Shown: positions 7,828 to 16,012, counted from the first letter of the stretch. The stretch: DNA of 64,000 nucleotides from JAJEAO01 sp963667635 (GCA_965232015.1 OZ246946.1:3038001-3102000); one strand, 5' to 3'. A program made the numbers and translations. The notes: generated by a model from the sequence alone, not told the origin.

Positions 7828-9105
7828 ATGACGACTCCGGTTTCCCGACTCGCGCCGCTGGCGCTGGCCGCCTTCACGGCGCTCCCCGTCGCAGCCGCCT
7901 CCCAGCCCGGGCAGCCGGAGACCCTGGAGTGGATCAGCAACTACCAGCAGGCCGTAACCCTCGCCAGGGAGACCGGACGCCCGCTGCTGGTCGAGTTCCG
8001 CTGCGGGCCCTGAGTCAGCGGCCGAAGATTCGACAGGCAGGTTGTTCTGTCGCCGCGCGATTCCGACAGGGGACGTCTGCTCGAACGCTTCGTCCGCGCC
8101 CGCATCACGACGATGCGCCGGATTGATGTCGGGCTCTACGACTACGACTGGCACCACTCGATCTACTTCTTCATCGTCAGCCCCGACGAGCAGATCTACC
8201 TGCGCTATGGCGGCCGCGACGCGGCGGCGGCGGATTCCTATCTGGATCTCGACAGCTTCGCGCTGGCGCTCGAGGCCGGTCTCCGGCAGCACGAGCGCTG
8301 GACGGCCGGCGAGCTGCCGCCCCGGGAGCGGCCGGAGCCGTTCTTCGCCGGAGAACTGCCGCGCCTTCGTCGGCAGGAGATCGAACGGGGCCGCTGCATC
8401 GAGTGCCACATGATCGGGGACTACCGGGCGGCGGAACGGGAGCGGGCCGGGCTGCTCGACAAGCGGCGCGAGATGTTCCGCTCGCCGGATATCCGTGACC
8501 TCGGCATCCACCTGGATATCCCTCGGGGGCTCGTCATCGAGCGGGCCGAAGGAGCAGCGCTGGCGGCGGGGCTGCGCCCCGGCGATGCCATCGTGCGGTT
8601 CGCCGGGGCCCGGGTGCTGACCTTCGGGGACCTGCACTACCGCTACGACGGCGTGGAGCGGTCGGCCGAGCGGGTCGAAGTCACCGTGGAACGGGAGGAT
8701 GTCGGCCCGGTGGAGCTGGTGATCGAGCTGCCCCCGCTGTGGTGGGTTTCCGACATCGCCTACCGCTACTGGTCCATTGATCCGCAGATCCACGTGAGCG
8801 CGGCGCCGCTCACCGAGGCCCGGAAAGACGAACTGGACCTCGAACGCGACGGCTTCGCCTGCGAGGTGACCCGCGTGCATCGCCGCGCCGCCGTGATGGA
8901 GCTCCACGAGCTCGAGCCCGGCGACATCATCTTCTCGGTGGACGGCGTCGAGTCGGATCCGCCGATCCCGGACTGTCTCCTCTATCTCCGGCTGAACGTC
9001 ACCGCCGGGGACGCCACCACCCTCGGAGTCATCCGCGGCGGCGTCCGGAACTTGATGACGGCCCGCACCCACCGCCAACGCTTCCGGAAGTACGGAACAC
9101 CCTGA
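7828..9105 (+). CDS. Trx7/PDZ-domain selenoprotein with in-frame UGA
   Basis: Read as one 425-residue protein with selenocysteine at the in-frame TGA (8011-8013, residue 62). A Sec signal peptide (MTTPVSRLAPLALAAFTALP) leads into a thioredoxin-like segment ending RCGPU, a CxxU redox motif equivalent to thioredoxin's CGPC. The frame then stays open to 9105 without a shift. A hairpin at 8031-8052 fits a bacterial SECIS. Downstream are a CIECH sequence at residues 190-194 (a CxxCH haem-attachment signature) and a PDZ domain (around GLVIERAEGAALAAGLRPGD). The architecture matches proteins annotated as Trx7/PDZ domain-containing (seleno)protein. It is probably periplasmic and redox-active; substrate unknown. 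A DsbD-alpha-like gene follows 2 nt after the stop, pointing to a thiol-redox operon. Without Sec insertion only a 61-residue stub would be made. Confidence 0.85.
8031..8052 (+). promoter_or_regulatory. Bacterial SECIS hairpin
   Basis: CGACAG (8031-8036) pairs with CTGTCG (8047-8052) around a ten-base loop, GCAGGTTGTT. The loop holds a GGU, as in bacterial SECIS elements, and lies about 26 nt after the UGA, inside the usual spacing window. It sits within the coding sequence, as bacterial SECIS elements do, and supports reading the UGA as selenocysteine. Confidence 0.75.
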
Positions 9106-9107
9106 CC

Positions 9108-9656
9108 ATGCCTCGAACCGCCTTCGCCACCCTTCTGCTCTTCGTCGCCGTCCCCGCCGCCTTCGGGCAGGACGCCGGCGAGTCGGCCCGCCAGGAGGTC
9201 TGGCTGGGCGATGACCTCGCCGTGACCTACGAGGCGCGCGTCGAAGACGACTGGCTGGTGGTCGAGGTGTCCCATGAACCCGGTTGGCACACCTACGCGA
9301 TGGACAACGTCCTCCGCGCCACCGAAGTCACCGGGAAGGAGCGGCCCGACACCGAACTCCCGACCGTGATCACGACCTCGCCGGAGATCGAGGTGGCGGC
9401 GCCGTGGCGCCAGACCGACCCAACCGAGCTCCACCAACCCGATCTCCAGTGGTACACGTGGGGGTTCGGGGACCGCTCGTTCTTCGCCGCCAGGCTGGAG
9501 CGCGCCGATCCGGGCGGCTCGGTTCAGGTGGACGCACAGGCCTGCACCGACCGGCTGTGCGCGATGGTAGACGGCCTGGTGGTGCCGGTCACCCGGAGCG
9601 AAGCCCGCTCGGTGGATCCCGCCGCCCTGACCGAGGTGCGCGCCCCGGCGCCCTGA
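9108..9656 (+). CDS. Secreted DsbD-alpha-like (thiol-disulfide) domain protein
   Basis: A 182-residue exported protein. A signal peptide (MPRTAFATLLLFVAVPAAFG) is followed by a beta-rich domain resembling the N-terminal alpha domain of DsbD (EPGWHTYAMDN; ACTDRLCAMVDG). The two cysteines in ACTDRLC correspond to the redox-active pair that passes electrons to periplasmic partners in DsbD-alpha. There is no transmembrane DsbD-beta region, so it must receive electrons from another protein. It starts 2 nt after the selenoprotein stop and is presumably co-transcribed, making the CGPU selenoprotein a likely partner. That partnership is inference from adjacency. Confidence 0.75.
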   Translation: MPRTAFATLLLFVAVPAAFGQDAGESARQEVWLGDDLAVTYEARVEDDWLVVEVSHEPGWHTYAMDNVLRATEVTGKERPDTELPTVITTSPEIEVAAPWRQTDPTELHQPDLQWYTWGFGDRSFFAARLERADPGGSVQVDAQACTDRLCAMVDGLVVPVTRSEARSVDPAALTEVRAPAP

Positions 9657-10103
9657 TCACCGGCCCGACATCGGCCCGCCGATCTGAGCGCTGAGCCACT
9701 CCCAACTCTCGGCGGTAGTCAGGTTGAGCTGTCGCTCCTCGGAAGCACGCCGCTCCATACCGTCGGTTGCCCAGATGCCGGTGCGAGCCTCCAGGTCGAC
9801 TTCCAGCGACACCTCGATCGCGCCGCAGGTCCATTCCGCCAGGACTCCACCCGTCTCGGTCGGGTAGAGATGCGGTCGCGGAGCGTCGCCAGGGAAACCC
9901 TGCTGAAACGCCGTCGCCAGCCACAAGATCCCGAATCTCTCCGGCGCTCTGCCGGCGCCGTCCAGCCAGCCGTCTTCCAGCGCCAACAGCTCGCTCAACT
10001 GGGGAGCGATGTCGAGAGGGTCGGTCTCGCTCACCGGCTCGGCATCAGTCATTCCAGGCAGCCTGCCGTGCCGACTGAGCTGCTCCAGGCCCAAGACGCC
10101 CAT
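9657..10103 (-). CDS. Conserved hypothetical protein with an LDGWLDGAG-type motif
   Basis: A small acidic cytoplasmic protein converging on the previous gene with its stop abutting. The recognisable block LALEDGWLDGAGRAPERF, then LYPTETGGVLAEWT, is typical of a family of small uncharacterised proteins, and I cannot assign a function. No signal peptide or membrane segment is seen. The start is uncertain: ATG at 10103 (MGVLGLEQLSRHG) keeps a stretch that looks coding; ATG at 10052 (MTDAEP) is the shorter alternative. Expression may be independent of the SDR gene upstream, whose stop lies 20 nt away. Confidence 0.55.
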   Translation of the reverse strand: MGVLGLEQLSRHGRLPGMTDAEPVSETDPLDIAPQLSELLALEDGWLDGAGRAPERFGILWLATAFQQGFPGDAPRPHLYPTETGGVLAEWTCGAIEVSLEVDLEARTGIWATDGMERRASEERQLNLTTAESWEWLSAQIGGPMSGR

Positions 10104-10122
10104 GGGTTCTGCTACCGGAAGC

Positions 10123-10956
10123 TCAGTCCCGGCGCGGCGGCGGGTGGCCGGTGAAGCTGTCCATGGCGGAGTGGATGCCGAAGAAGGCGGCAATGGGGTC
10201 GAGCCACGATGCGGGCAGCAGACGGATCAGCTTCAACGAGTGGACGAACCAGGGGAGGATGACCACTCTCCGGTTCTGCTCCACGCCGCGCAGCACCGAG
10301 GCCGCGACTGCTTCCGGGCGGAGGATGGGGAGCAGGAACGGAAACCGGCTGCGCACGCCGGCGAACATGCCGGTGTCCACGAAGTAGGGGCAGACGAGCG
10401 TCGTCCCGATCCGGGGGGCGCGGCGGCGCAGCTCGGCCCGCAACGCCTCGTGGTAGCCCACGGAGGCGTACTTCGAGGCCGAGTAGTCGCTCATCCCGGG
10501 AGCGCCGAGGAGTCCGGCGGCGGAGGCGAGCGTCACCAGGTGGCCGCGGCCGCGTTGGATCATCCCGGGCAGGAACGCCTGCGTGGTCCAGAAGAGCGCG
10601 AACGCGTTCACCCGGAAGGTCCGCTCGATCTCCTCGGGGCCGAGGTCGAGGAGCGGCTTGCCCGAGATGACCCCGGCGTTGTTCACGAGGAGGTCCACCG
10701 GGCCGAAGTCGGCTTCGAGTTCCCGGGCGGCGCGCATCACGGCGGCGCGATCCGAGACGTCCACCGCGGCCGAGGTCACGCGCTGCTCGGGGCCGCGCAT
10801 CGCGTCCCGAAGCGCGCCCTCCGCCTCCGGCAAGCGACGCTCGTCCAGATCCCAGATCGCGGTGTCCGCCCCCTTTGCGGCGGCGAGCCGGGCGATTTCC
10901 AGCCCCATCCCGCGGGCGCCGCCGGTCACGAGGACCCGCTTTCCCTGAACTCTCAT
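10123..10956 (-). CDS. SDR-family oxidoreductase
   Basis: A 277-residue classical short-chain dehydrogenase/reductase. The cofactor-binding glycine motif TGGARGMG is at residues 11-18 and NNAG at 92-95. The catalytic Ser/Tyr/Lys set is present, with Y158-SAS-K162 and a Ser near 145. An Asp at the end of the second strand (WDLDE) fits NAD preference. The hydrophobic C-terminal tail (LPWFVHSLKLIRLLPASW) resembles lipid- or retinoid-acting SDR16C enzymes, which suggests membrane association and a hydrophobic substrate, but this is inference. Its start lies 3 nt after the symporter stop, so the genes are probably one transcript. Confidence 0.85.
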   Translation of the reverse strand: MRVQGKRVLVTGGARGMGLEIARLAAAKGADTAIWDLDERRLPEAEGALRDAMRGPEQRVTSAAVDVSDRAAVMRAARELEADFGPVDLLVNNAGVISGKPLLDLGPEEIERTFRVNAFALFWTTQAFLPGMIQRGRGHLVTLASAAGLLGAPGMSDYSASKYASVGYHEALRAELRRRAPRIGTTLVCPYFVDTGMFAGVRSRFPFLLPILRPEAVAASVLRGVEQNRRVVILPWFVHSLKLIRLLPASWLDPIAAFFGIHSAMDSFTGHPPPRRD

Positions 10957-10959
10957 GGT

Positions 10960-12405
10960 TCAACCCCCTCCGCGATTCGAAAAATAGGGACGAAGCGCTT
11001 CCTCTGGCGGTGGCGGGGTGAGCAGACTCACGGTGACCCCGAGGAGGAAGGACACGATCACGCCCGGAGCGGCGGGGTGGACGAAGTCCGGGTTCCAGCC
11101 CGGCCACGGGAACAGCTCCGCCTGCCACGCGAACACGGTGACGACGCCCCCGACCATCGCGGCGAGCGCGCCCTCGCGCGTCAGCCGCCGCCAGGTGACC
11201 CCGAGAACCACCGGCACGAAGAACGCGCTCGCCATGATCGCGGTGAACAGCAGCACGATGAACTGGACCAGCTCGCCCTCGCCCACTCCGCTCAGGATGA
11301 GCGCGAGCGGCGCGATCCCGACGACGAGGATGCCGATTCGGGCGGCGAGCATTCTTGCGCGCGGGCTTGCATTCGGCCGTGCGACGCCGAGCAGGTCGTG
11401 GGAGAGCGCCGACCCGGCCACGAGGAGCAGCGAGTCCACCGTGGACATGATCGCCGAGACGATGGCGGCGAGAAGCACCGTGCCGAGCACCGGCGGCAGC
11501 GCGTAGGACGCCATCAGCGGCATCGCCAGATCGCCGGTGGGGAGCAGGGGGAACAGCCCGATCGCGGCGAGCGCGACCAGAAACACCAGCAGGTTGACGC
11601 CGGTGGCGAGGGCGATGGCGAGGAACAGGCCGCGCCGGATCTGCCGCTGGTCGCGCATCGCGTAGAGACGGGTCAGCTTCTCGGGGGTGGCGATCCCGCC
11701 GAGAAGGAAGGAGAAGCCCATCGTGACCATGAGCACTGCCGGGAGCGAGCCGAAGTCGAACGCCTCCGGGCGGAGCGATTCGACGGCGGCGAACAGCGGC
11801 CCCGGCCCATCGAGGAGCCTCCACGCCATCGGGACCGCGACCAGAGCGCCGATGACCATGACGACGAGCTGCACCAGGTCGGTATAGACGACGGCGACCA
11901 TTCCGCCCACAGCCGTGTAGGCGAGCAGGATCAGCGTGAACACCGTCATGCCGAGAACCGGCGGGACGCCGAACACCGTCTGGGCGATCACGCCGCCCGC
12001 GATGACCTGCGCCTGGATGTACACGGTGGCGGCAATCAGGATGACGACCGCCGCGAGGGCCCGGGCGCCCCGGCTGCCGTAGCGCCGCTGGATGAACGCC
12101 GGAAGAGTGAGCTCGCGGGCCCGGGCGAACCGCGGCGCCAGGACGGCGGCCATGAACCAATAGCTGAACGGGATGAACAGGACGATCCAGGTGAACTCCC
12201 AGCCCACCGCGTGGATCACTCCGACCGTGCCGATGTAGGTCCCGGCGCTCGCGTGAGTGGCCGCCATCGTCGCCCCGCCCTGAAGCCAGCCCAGCCTTCC
12301 GCCCGCGATCCAGTAGTCGTCCACGGTGCGCGTGCGGCGGAGCGCCACCGCCCCGATCGCGAAGATCGCGGCGAGATAGGCGCCGAAGACGACGAACGTC
12401 AACAC
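10960..12405 (-). CDS. Sodium:solute symporter (SSF family)
   Basis: A 481-residue integral membrane protein with about 12-13 hydrophobic segments and family hallmarks: an N-terminal DDYWIAGGRLGWLQGGATM block, GTYIGTVGV, YTAVGGMVAVVYTDLVQ and a SAIMSTVDSLLLV region that carries sodium-site residues in SSF transporters. It would import an organic solute driven by sodium; the substrate is not evident. The frame is open far upstream (to 13209), but a GTG at 12405 that overlaps the TGA of a small membrane gene is the sensible start, since the residues from there match the family's first transmembrane helix. Confidence 0.88.
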   Translation of the reverse strand: MLTFVVFGAYLAAIFAIGAVALRRTRTVDDYWIAGGRLGWLQGGATMAATHASAGTYIGTVGVIHAVGWEFTWIVLFIPFSYWFMAAVLAPRFARARELTLPAFIQRRYGSRGARALAAVVILIAATVYIQAQVIAGGVIAQTVFGVPPVLGMTVFTLILLAYTAVGGMVAVVYTDLVQLVVMVIGALVAVPMAWRLLDGPGPLFAAVESLRPEAFDFGSLPAVLMVTMGFSFLLGGIATPEKLTRLYAMRDQRQIRRGLFLAIALATGVNLLVFLVALAAIGLFPLLPTGDLAMPLMASYALPPVLGTVLLAAIVSAIMSTVDSLLLVAGSALSHDLLGVARPNASPRARMLAARIGILVVGIAPLALILSGVGEGELVQFIVLLFTAIMASAFFVPVVLGVTWRRLTREGALAAMVGGVVTVFAWQAELFPWPGWNPDFVHPAAPGVIVSFLLGVTVSLLTPPPPEEALRPYFSNRGGG

Positions 12406-12518
12406 CGGGGATCCCTTCGTTCGTCCTCGCGCCGGTCCTGGCGCCGCATCCAGAGCCAGTAGGCGAGCAGGATCGCGCCGAAGATGGCGAAGAGGCCCCA
12501 GAACGAGAACCGGCGCAT
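12399..12518 (-). CDS. 39-residue single-span membrane protein
   Basis: A small ORF squeezed between the frameshifted secreted gene and the symporter: MRRFSFWGLFAIFGAILL, then AYWLWMRRQDRREDERRDPRC. It has one hydrophobic helix and a strongly charged C-terminal tail. Its ATG overlaps the TGA of the upstream gene (TGATG) and its TGA overlaps the symporter's GTG start, so translation is coupled on both sides. It could be an accessory subunit of the symporter, as tiny membrane proteins sometimes are; I do not recognise a named family. Confidence 0.6.
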   Translation of the reverse strand: MRRFSFWGLFAIFGAILLAYWLWMRRQDRREDERRDPRC

Positions 12519-13137
12519 CAGGACGAAGCCTCCGGAGACGGCCGCCGCAGCCGGCAGAGGCCGAAGACCGCGAGCGCGCCGAGGAGCAGTCCGATCGGCG
12601 AAGATCCGCGAGTTGAGCAGCCGTGATGCCCCGCGGCTCCCTCGGGAGCGAGACGGAACCGCGGAGAAGGGACGGCGGCGCGGGCAGGTCCAGCCGGAGC
12701 GACCCGTCGGACTGCGCCTCGACTCGCGACGGGAACGGGTCGGTGATCCGGAACCCCGGCGGCGGATGGATCAGCGCCCGGAACGAGAGATCCGTCCCGG
12801 GCGGAGGCGGGGCGGCCGGCAGGGGGATGCCGATCCGCACCCAGCCGTCAGGCGCGACGGGAACTTCGCCCTCCCACCCCGCGGCGCCTCCGGTGGACTC
12901 GACCCGGAAACCTCGTTCGCCGCCCGCCACCAGCCGCCGGAGCTCCTCCGCCTCCCGGAAGGGATGCCCGGGCGGGAACCGAACCTCGACCTGCGCGCGA
13001 ACCGGGTCCGGCAGCCGGATCGTCACCGAGACCGCCGGCTCCTGCGCGGCGGCGGGAGGAGGAAGGACGCTGGCGGCGACGACGGACCAGGCCGCTACCG
13101 CCGCCGAAGCCACGCGCCCGCCGCGTCCCCGGAGCAT
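12518..13137 (-). pseudogene. Secreted, C-terminally anchored protein, frameshifted near its end
   Basis: From the ATG at 13137 the frame reads a signal peptide (MLRGRGGRVASAAVAAWS...PPPAAAQ), then ~150 residues of beta-rich sequence ending ...REPRGITAAQLADLR. The natural continuation (SSPIGLLLGALAVFGLCRL, a transmembrane helix, then RRPSPEASS and stop) is in another frame. The span of 620 nt is not divisible by three, so one base is missing or extra around 12600. The TGA of the shifted frame overlaps the ATG of the next small gene, supporting it as the true end. Either a recent inactivating indel or an assembly error. The function of the family is unknown to me. Confidence 0.6.
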
Positions 13138-13202
13138 TCGGGCAAGGTTACTCCCGACCCGACAGGGAGGCGCCGACCGGAGGTCGGTTGCAGTGACTTC
13201 AT

Positions 13203-13611
13203 AAGTCATTGAGTTGCCGCAGGATTAAAGACCATCTTAGGTCCGGGATATCACTTCCGGTACCACGCCCGTTTCTCGCCATCGGAGCGAGGCAGCTGAG
13301 GGACACGCCAGGAACCGATGGTATTCCCAGCAAGCCCACCGACGGACGGATCCTCGACTATCGACGGCCTGCTCGCCGACAGTGTTGGTGCCGACAGGCC
13401 AGCCCGATCCTGGCGAAGTCGGCTACTCCCAGTTCGACCGCCAGCGGTTCTCCGCGCCCAGCGTCCCGGTGACTCGGCTCGGTCGGCGGAACCGCCCCCG
13501 CCGGCGAGCACGACCGTCCCCCCCTGCGAGACGACCCGGCCCCAATCGACGCTAGATCCGTGAATCCACTTAGGCACTACGTGGTGCTCCATACAGTCGC
13601 GTTGTACTGGG
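13203..13611. other. Intergenic stretch with no supported gene
   Basis: About 400 bp between the leftward symporter block and the rightward ubiquitin-like operon. ORFs of 80-190 codons cross it in several frames but show no recognisable domain, ribosome-binding site or codon structure. The only signal seen is the promoter at its right edge. Confidence 0.5.
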
Positions 13612-13614
13612 CGG

Positions 13615-13643
13615 TTGCACATCGCCATGATGCGTGCTACACT
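13615..13643 (+). promoter_or_regulatory. Sigma70-type promoter of the ubiquitin-like operon
   Basis: TTGCAC (13615-13620), a 17-bp spacer and TACACT (13638-13643) make a good sigma70-like promoter. It lies 29 nt upstream of a GTG start preceded by CAGGAG. Its position shows that in-frame ATGs at 13615 and 13627-13630 are not the translation start. Confidence 0.6.
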
Positions 13644-13671
13644 TATCACCAGCACCAGGCAGGAGCGACAA

Positions 13672-14082
13672 GTGTCGGACAAACAACACGACGAACCCAA
13701 GGAAGGAGCGAGCCTATCGTTTCGGGCGAATGCCGCAGACCTCGCCTCAATGCTGGTCATCGGCGAGCACATCGCGGATCTGACGCGAAACATCGACCCC
13801 GATTCCTCTGTGACGGCCACGACCTCCAGCGCCGGGATCATCAGGTACGCCCTTCGGCAGATTGGCCATTTGGTTCAGACACCGGCCGGACGGCGTGTGT
13901 TGACGTACGCGGGGCGCCAGGAGCTTCGGATGTATCGCCGAGGACAGACCGGCTTTAGTGGCTGGCACTGGGTTGAGACGTGCTCTGCCTGGCCCACGAC
14001 GAACTTCCTTGAGCAGCTTAACCGCCCGTCGGGGGAGTCTCTCTGCCCCACGTGCGAAACACTAGAAAGGGACCTCACTTGA
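13672..14082 (+). CDS. RHH-like protein with a C-terminal zinc motif; first gene of the Ubl operon
   Basis: A 136-residue protein starting at GTG 13672, 7 nt after an AGGAG. The N-terminal half (SLSFRANAADLASMLVIGEH ... TSSAGIIRYALRQI) has the pattern of a ribbon-helix-helix or similar small DNA-binding fold. The C-terminal half carries a His/Cys set (GWHWVETC ... SLCPTC) that could bind one zinc ion. It is not an E2 or a protease by any motif I can see. Its lead position in the operon and putative DNA-binding half suggest a regulator or substrate-recognition subunit of the ubiquitin-like system. This is inference; the family is not known to me. Confidence 0.65.
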   Translation: MSDKQHDEPKEGASLSFRANAADLASMLVIGEHIADLTRNIDPDSSVTATTSSAGIIRYALRQIGHLVQTPAGRRVLTYAGRQELRMYRRGQTGFSGWHWVETCSAWPTTNFLEQLNRPSGESLCPTCETLERDLT

Positions 14083-14113
14083 GGCATCGTTAGACAACGA
14101 GGAGGACGCCAAC

Positions 14114-14407
14114 ATGATTCAAGGACCTGGAAACGGCGATGGACCCATCGGCCCGACGGGGATCGTCAAGGAGCTGACCATCTACATCAATGCTCGGTCC
14201 GTGCTGTGGGACAAGCCGACGATTGGCTTTGCACAAGTCACAGAACAGTGGAATAAACTCGATCCGGCGCGACGCGTAATCGGCGATCTCCCAGGTATCA
14301 ACTGGACCGCCAAAGACGGAACCAAGGGAATTCTCTATCCGTCGGACAAGCCACTGCCCGTGGTTGACGAACTGTCGTTCAGGATTGACGACTCGTATCT
14401 CGCCTAG
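14114..14407 (+). CDS. Multiubiquitin-type ubiquitin-like protein
   Basis: A 97-residue protein with a single beta-grasp-like domain of the multiubiquitin type: opening strand ELTIYINARSVLW, a helix (IGFAQVTEQWNKL), and the tail GTKGILYPSDKPLPVVDELS, matching the G(x)LypgdxPvpVvdG pattern of those domains. The first ~15 residues are Gly/Pro-rich. The C-terminus is DDSYLA, so it lacks the free Gly-Gly of classical ubiquitin. Either conjugation uses another terminal residue, a processing step is needed, or it is recognised rather than conjugated. It precedes the E1-like gene by 9 nt. An AGGAGG-like site (gaggaggacgcc) stands before the ATG. Confidence 0.72.
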   Translation: MIQGPGNGDGPIGPTGIVKELTIYINARSVLWDKPTIGFAQVTEQWNKLDPARRVIGDLPGINWTAKDGTKGILYPSDKPLPVVDELSFRIDDSYLA

Positions 14408-14416
14408 GGGAAATGC

Positions 14417-15553
14417 GTGTCGGAACACGAATCACGGGCTCGTGGTGAAGCTGAGCGGCGTGGCTGGACGATAGAGCGTCGAGATCTAGAATTGGGTGCA
14501 CTAGGCGTGCCTTGTTTTGTCGCGCCGAATACGGTAGGCGTGTGTCACATCTGGGTAGGAGTCGCACCTAGTTCAGACGTACTCGCGGTAAACCATGCGT
14601 GGCAGCAACGTGCCTTGCACACGGCCAACATACGAGATCTTCCCATTGGACGACTGTACGACCGGTCTGGTAGTGAGTTCACGAACGGGGTGATCGCGCG
14701 ACACCCCTCCAGCCTTGTCCTTTCGATCAAACTGAAGGGCCGCGACTATGAGGACGCTTGGGACGCGCTAAATCACTACGTCAAGCAGGTATACGCGCTG
14801 TTCCTTGGACAAACGGGGTTGGAGAGAGAAGCGGCTCCACGCCCTTATACGTTCGATGTTCTTGGTGACCAACTGCCCGAAGCAGTGGAATGGAGGGGTC
14901 TCTTAGATCTAGAGCGTGTGGCCATCGTCGGACTTGGTGGTGTCGGCGCATGGATAGCAGACTTTGTCGTCAAGGCCGATCCTCAAGAGGTTCATGGCTG
15001 GGACTACGACCGCCTTGAACCCAAGAACATATTGCGCATGCCCGGTGGGCTCATTCCGAACGCCTGGATCGGTAGATCGAAGGCAGACTGGTTCCAGGAG
15101 ACCTACTCCCTCATCCACTCGCGCGTATACGGCCACAATGTGAGAGTGCTTTCTGAGGACGTACACGAGGTCGCTGCGAGAGCCACTTTCGCCTTCGTAG
15201 CCGTGGACGACGCCAAGGCTCGGATGATGGTGTGTGACGCGCTGGCGAACGCGGGAATCCCCTTCGTCGTGGCAGGACTTTCACTAGTGCGTAAGGACAC
15301 GCGGGTCAGGGTCTCCATGCGGATAGTGACCGCCCATAGCGACGTGTCTTCCTGGAGGGAGGCCATTCCCCAAGTTGGTCAAGCCGGACAGGACGACTAC
15401 GGAAGCCTTGACTTGCCCGAGGCCTACTCAATGGCTGCCGCTTGGGCAGTTCAGTCGTGGAGAAAGATGCGCGGTCAACTCTGGCAGCAACAGAGGGAAG
15501 AATGCCTAGACTATTGTGCTGGTGACCAGTCCCTCATAGCAAGAGCGGTCTAA
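14417..15553 (+). CDS. ThiF/E1-like adenylyltransferase
   Basis: A 378-residue protein whose C-terminal ~210 residues are a ThiF/E1-type Rossmann domain: nucleotide loop GLGGVG at 172-177, an acidic strand (GWDYDRLEPKN, D196/D198) and the conserved VDDAKARMMVCDALANAG segment. Such enzymes adenylate the C-terminus of ubiquitin-like proteins. The N-terminal ~165 residues (CFVAPNTVGVCHIWVG ... GSEFTNGVIARHPSSLVLSI) form a separate domain that I do not recognise; it might handle the acceptor or replace an E2, but no E2 signature is visible. The catalytic Cys is not certain (candidates in MMVCDAL or the C-terminal ECLDYC). GTG start at 14417. Confidence 0.82.
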   Translation: MSEHESRARGEAERRGWTIERRDLELGALGVPCFVAPNTVGVCHIWVGVAPSSDVLAVNHAWQQRALHTANIRDLPIGRLYDRSGSEFTNGVIARHPSSLVLSIKLKGRDYEDAWDALNHYVKQVYALFLGQTGLEREAAPRPYTFDVLGDQLPEAVEWRGLLDLERVAIVGLGGVGAWIADFVVKADPQEVHGWDYDRLEPKNILRMPGGLIPNAWIGRSKADWFQETYSLIHSRVYGHNVRVLSEDVHEVAARATFAFVAVDDAKARMMVCDALANAGIPFVVAGLSLVRKDTRVRVSMRIVTAHSDVSSWREAIPQVGQAGQDDYGSLDLPEAYSMAAAWAVQSWRKMRGQLWQQQREECLDYCAGDQSLIARAV

Positions 15554-15555
15554 AA

Positions 15556-15951
15556 GTGGCCTTTTGGAGATGGCGGAAGCGAAGCCAACGTAGACCTCGT
15601 TCTAACTATGCTCTTAGGAGCCGGAAATCAATTGTCCTCAAGCCAGTCTTTGTGGAGACAATCCCGTACCTAGCCGAAATGGATGACCGCACACTCTACG
15701 TAAGCATGCGGTTTGCCACCCTTTCACATTTGTGTCCATGCGGGTGTGATCGTCTGGTCGACGTGACGCTAGACCCTGCGACGCGCAGCCTTACCTATGA
15801 TGGTGAGTACCTGACCCTGAGACCGTCGATCGGCGTCAAGTTCCCATGCAAGAGCCATTACTCGATCATCCGGAATAGGATCATGTGGTACCGGCCGATC
15901 TCGAAATGGGAGGGAAGGTGGTACGACCGTGTCCGAGCGAAATGGCGCTAG
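15556..15951 (+). CDS. DUF6527-family protein
   Basis: A 131-residue basic protein starting at GTG 15556, 2 nt after the E1 stop. It carries a CPCGC cluster (C60, C62, C64) and a later PCKSHY (C98, H101), consistent with a structural zinc site, as in DUF6527 proteins. The family is repeatedly found beside bacterial E1/Ubl genes. Its biochemical role is not settled; peptidase or conjugation-partner functions have been discussed. It closes the four-gene operon. GC content is visibly lower than in the flanks. Confidence 0.72.
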   Translation: MAFWRWRKRSQRRPRSNYALRSRKSIVLKPVFVETIPYLAEMDDRTLYVSMRFATLSHLCPCGCDRLVDVTLDPATRSLTYDGEYLTLRPSIGVKFPCKSHYSIIRNRIMWYRPISKWEGRWYDRVRAKWR

Positions 15952-16012
15952 GAGCCGACGCCACGGGAGTATGCTGGCATCGGGCGCGTAGTGGTTGGCA
16001 CCGGGCGGAGAG

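Noticed and set aside
10009..12462. 817-codon plus-strand ORF
   Set aside because: Low-complexity His/Arg/Glu/Pro composition typical of the antisense of GC-rich genes; it covers the SDR and symporter genes, which have clear family motifs.
10960..13209. One 749-residue protein joining the secreted domain and the symporter
   Set aside because: The join lacks hydrophobic or domain logic; a small membrane gene and the true C-terminus of the secreted protein lie in other frames with start/stop overlaps, so the long frame is coincidental.
13251..13841. 196-codon minus-strand ORF over the ubiquitin-like operon promoter
   Set aside because: No domain, and the opposite strand has a good promoter, ribosome-binding site and gene start.
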